Below, piece after piece: positions 4,666 through 5,346 of a stretch of DNA of 5,346 nucleotides. Each line of letters opens with the position of its first letter. Within the stretch, counting starts at the first letter, position 1. The translations under genes and the position numbers were made by a program. The notes beneath the pieces are model-generated. The model did no database searches, was not told the DNA's origin, and saw only the letters and a program-made list of their open reading frames with translations. Source of the stretch: an uncultured Clostridia bacterium (lineage in GTDB: Bacteria; Bacillota; Clostridia; Lachnospirales; Bianqueaceae); the NCBI GenBank assembly GCA_937892735.1, contig CALBGL010000130.1:1-5346 (forward strand). The letters are read 5' to 3'.

Positions 4666-5346
4666 CTATTCCCCATGTACATTAAACATGCTGATGTCTC
4701 TTACAACATTGATTAGCAGCTCTTCTTCTCCCTCTGCCGTTGTCGGTATCCGATAGACTTTATAATAATCCCTCGTATCGCTCCCGTAATATTCGTCCAA
4801 TAATATTCCCGTTTCATCGATCCCCGCGCAATACAGCTTGTTATCCGGCACTTTCCCCTCCCGGATCAGATTGAAATCGTAATCATATAGTTTGTACTCG
4901 GAGAAATCCGAATTCCCATCCTCGCTCTGTTCTATATAATGAAATACGAGAATATATCCGTCCACGATTCCTCCCTGATATACATAATCCTGACCAATCA
5001 GGACTTTCTCTTCATTCTCTTTCGTTCCACTCTCGAAATCAATGTAGGATTTTCGTATATATAGATCTTCGTTTTCCTGAAATTCTTCCGCTTCCAGGAT
5101 CACCATTCCTTTTTCATCATCGTCGATCACGTATCCCTTCGTATACCAATCCTCTTCTCCGCTCCATATCGTCTCCATCTGGTCTTCCACAATATCATAG
5201 GCTAGAAATTCTCGCTGACGATTGTCCCCATTCGTTTCTTGACAATCAATCCAGAAATAGATGTTATTCCCTTTAAAACACCAACTCATGTTGGGAATCC
5301 CCTCATATCTTTGATTGATAATGTCTTTTCCCGGCGCTTCTGGATC
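4666..5346 (-). CDS. C-terminal part of a propeller-like exported protein, probably a third family member (partial)
   Basis: The frame is open to the right edge, so the Met at 5289 is internal and the gene starts outside the window; 226 residues are visible. They contain repeated strand-loop-strand units of the same style as the two downstream lipoproteins: NNIYFWIDC with FLAYDIVEDQMETIW, then GYILVFHYIEQ with YKLYDYDFNLIREGKV, then GILLDEYYGSD with YYKVYRIPTTAEGEEELLI, which lines up with the last blade of the neighbours (VRTLDGEIVCE, MIRVPLDEEEE). The sequence is very acidic and aromatic. Any lipobox and Cys/His cluster would be in the missing N-terminus. The stop is 25 nt before the next start, consistent with one operon. 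Similarity is judged by eye and is weaker than between the two complete paralogues. Confidence 0.75.
   Translation of the reverse strand, partial: DPEAPGKDIINQRYEGIPNMSWCFKGNNIYFWIDCQETNGDNRQREFLAYDIVEDQMETIWSGEEDWYTKGYVIDDDEKGMVILEAEEFQENEDLYIRKSYIDFESGTKENEEKVLIGQDYVYQGGIVDGYILVFHYIEQSEDGNSDFSEYKLYDYDFNLIREGKVPDNKLYCAGIDETGILLDEYYGSDTRDYYKVYRIPTTAEGEEELLINVVRDISMFNVHGE

Noticed and set aside
3435..4682. Longer form of the lipoprotein gene starting at 4682
   Set aside because: It would put 14 extra residues before the lipoprotein signal and ignore the strong AAGGAGG site; the start at 4640 is better.
4666..5289. Complete 207-aa gene starting at 5289
   Set aside because: The frame stays open to the window edge and the product lacks a signal peptide at that Met, so it is the end of a longer gene.

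Overview
The window looks like DNA from a low-to-mid GC Gram-positive bacterium, most likely a gut-type Clostridia (Lachnospiraceae-like). The basis is strong AGGAGG-type ribosome binding sites, two lipobox lipoproteins of a beta-propeller-like style common in that group, and an IS110-family transposase. The taxonomic call is inference; no marker gene is present.

Layout. Everything except the insertion sequence lies on the minus strand and reads right to left: a 3'-terminal fragment of a propeller-like protein (4666-5346, running off the right edge); two tandem paralogous lipoproteins (3435-4640 and 2137-3441, overlapping by 7 nt); a small exported protein (161-547) followed by a GC-rich hairpin (120-152); and probably the first 12 codons of another gene (38 down to 1). 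The two lipoproteins share an exactly spaced C-x4-C-x-H-x4-C motif and several propeller-blade motifs, and probably work at the outer face of the membrane. Their function is unknown.

A complete IS110-family element (about 559-2133, plus strand) sits between the lipoprotein gene at 2137-3441 and the small exported-protein gene. Its ends can be proposed from the sequence. A CT core lies at 557-558 and 2132-2133. Joining right end to left end through one CT creates a promoter (TTGACT, 17 bp, TATTAT). Removing the element leaves the lipoprotein stop codon 14 nt before the start codon of the small gene, with a ribosome binding site in the gap. The element therefore appears to have inserted inside a four-gene operon without breaking a reading frame.

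The non-coding left end (about 573-755) folds on paper into the plan of an IS110 bridge RNA: a 5' stem-loop, a target-binding loop and a donor-binding loop. The four guide positions match the left flank, right flank, right end and left end of this same insertion to differing degrees. This is the most interesting content of the window. The rest of the leader, before the transposase gene, can pair with parts of the bridge RNA in a mutually exclusive way, which suggests a possible switch between guide RNA and transposase mRNA.
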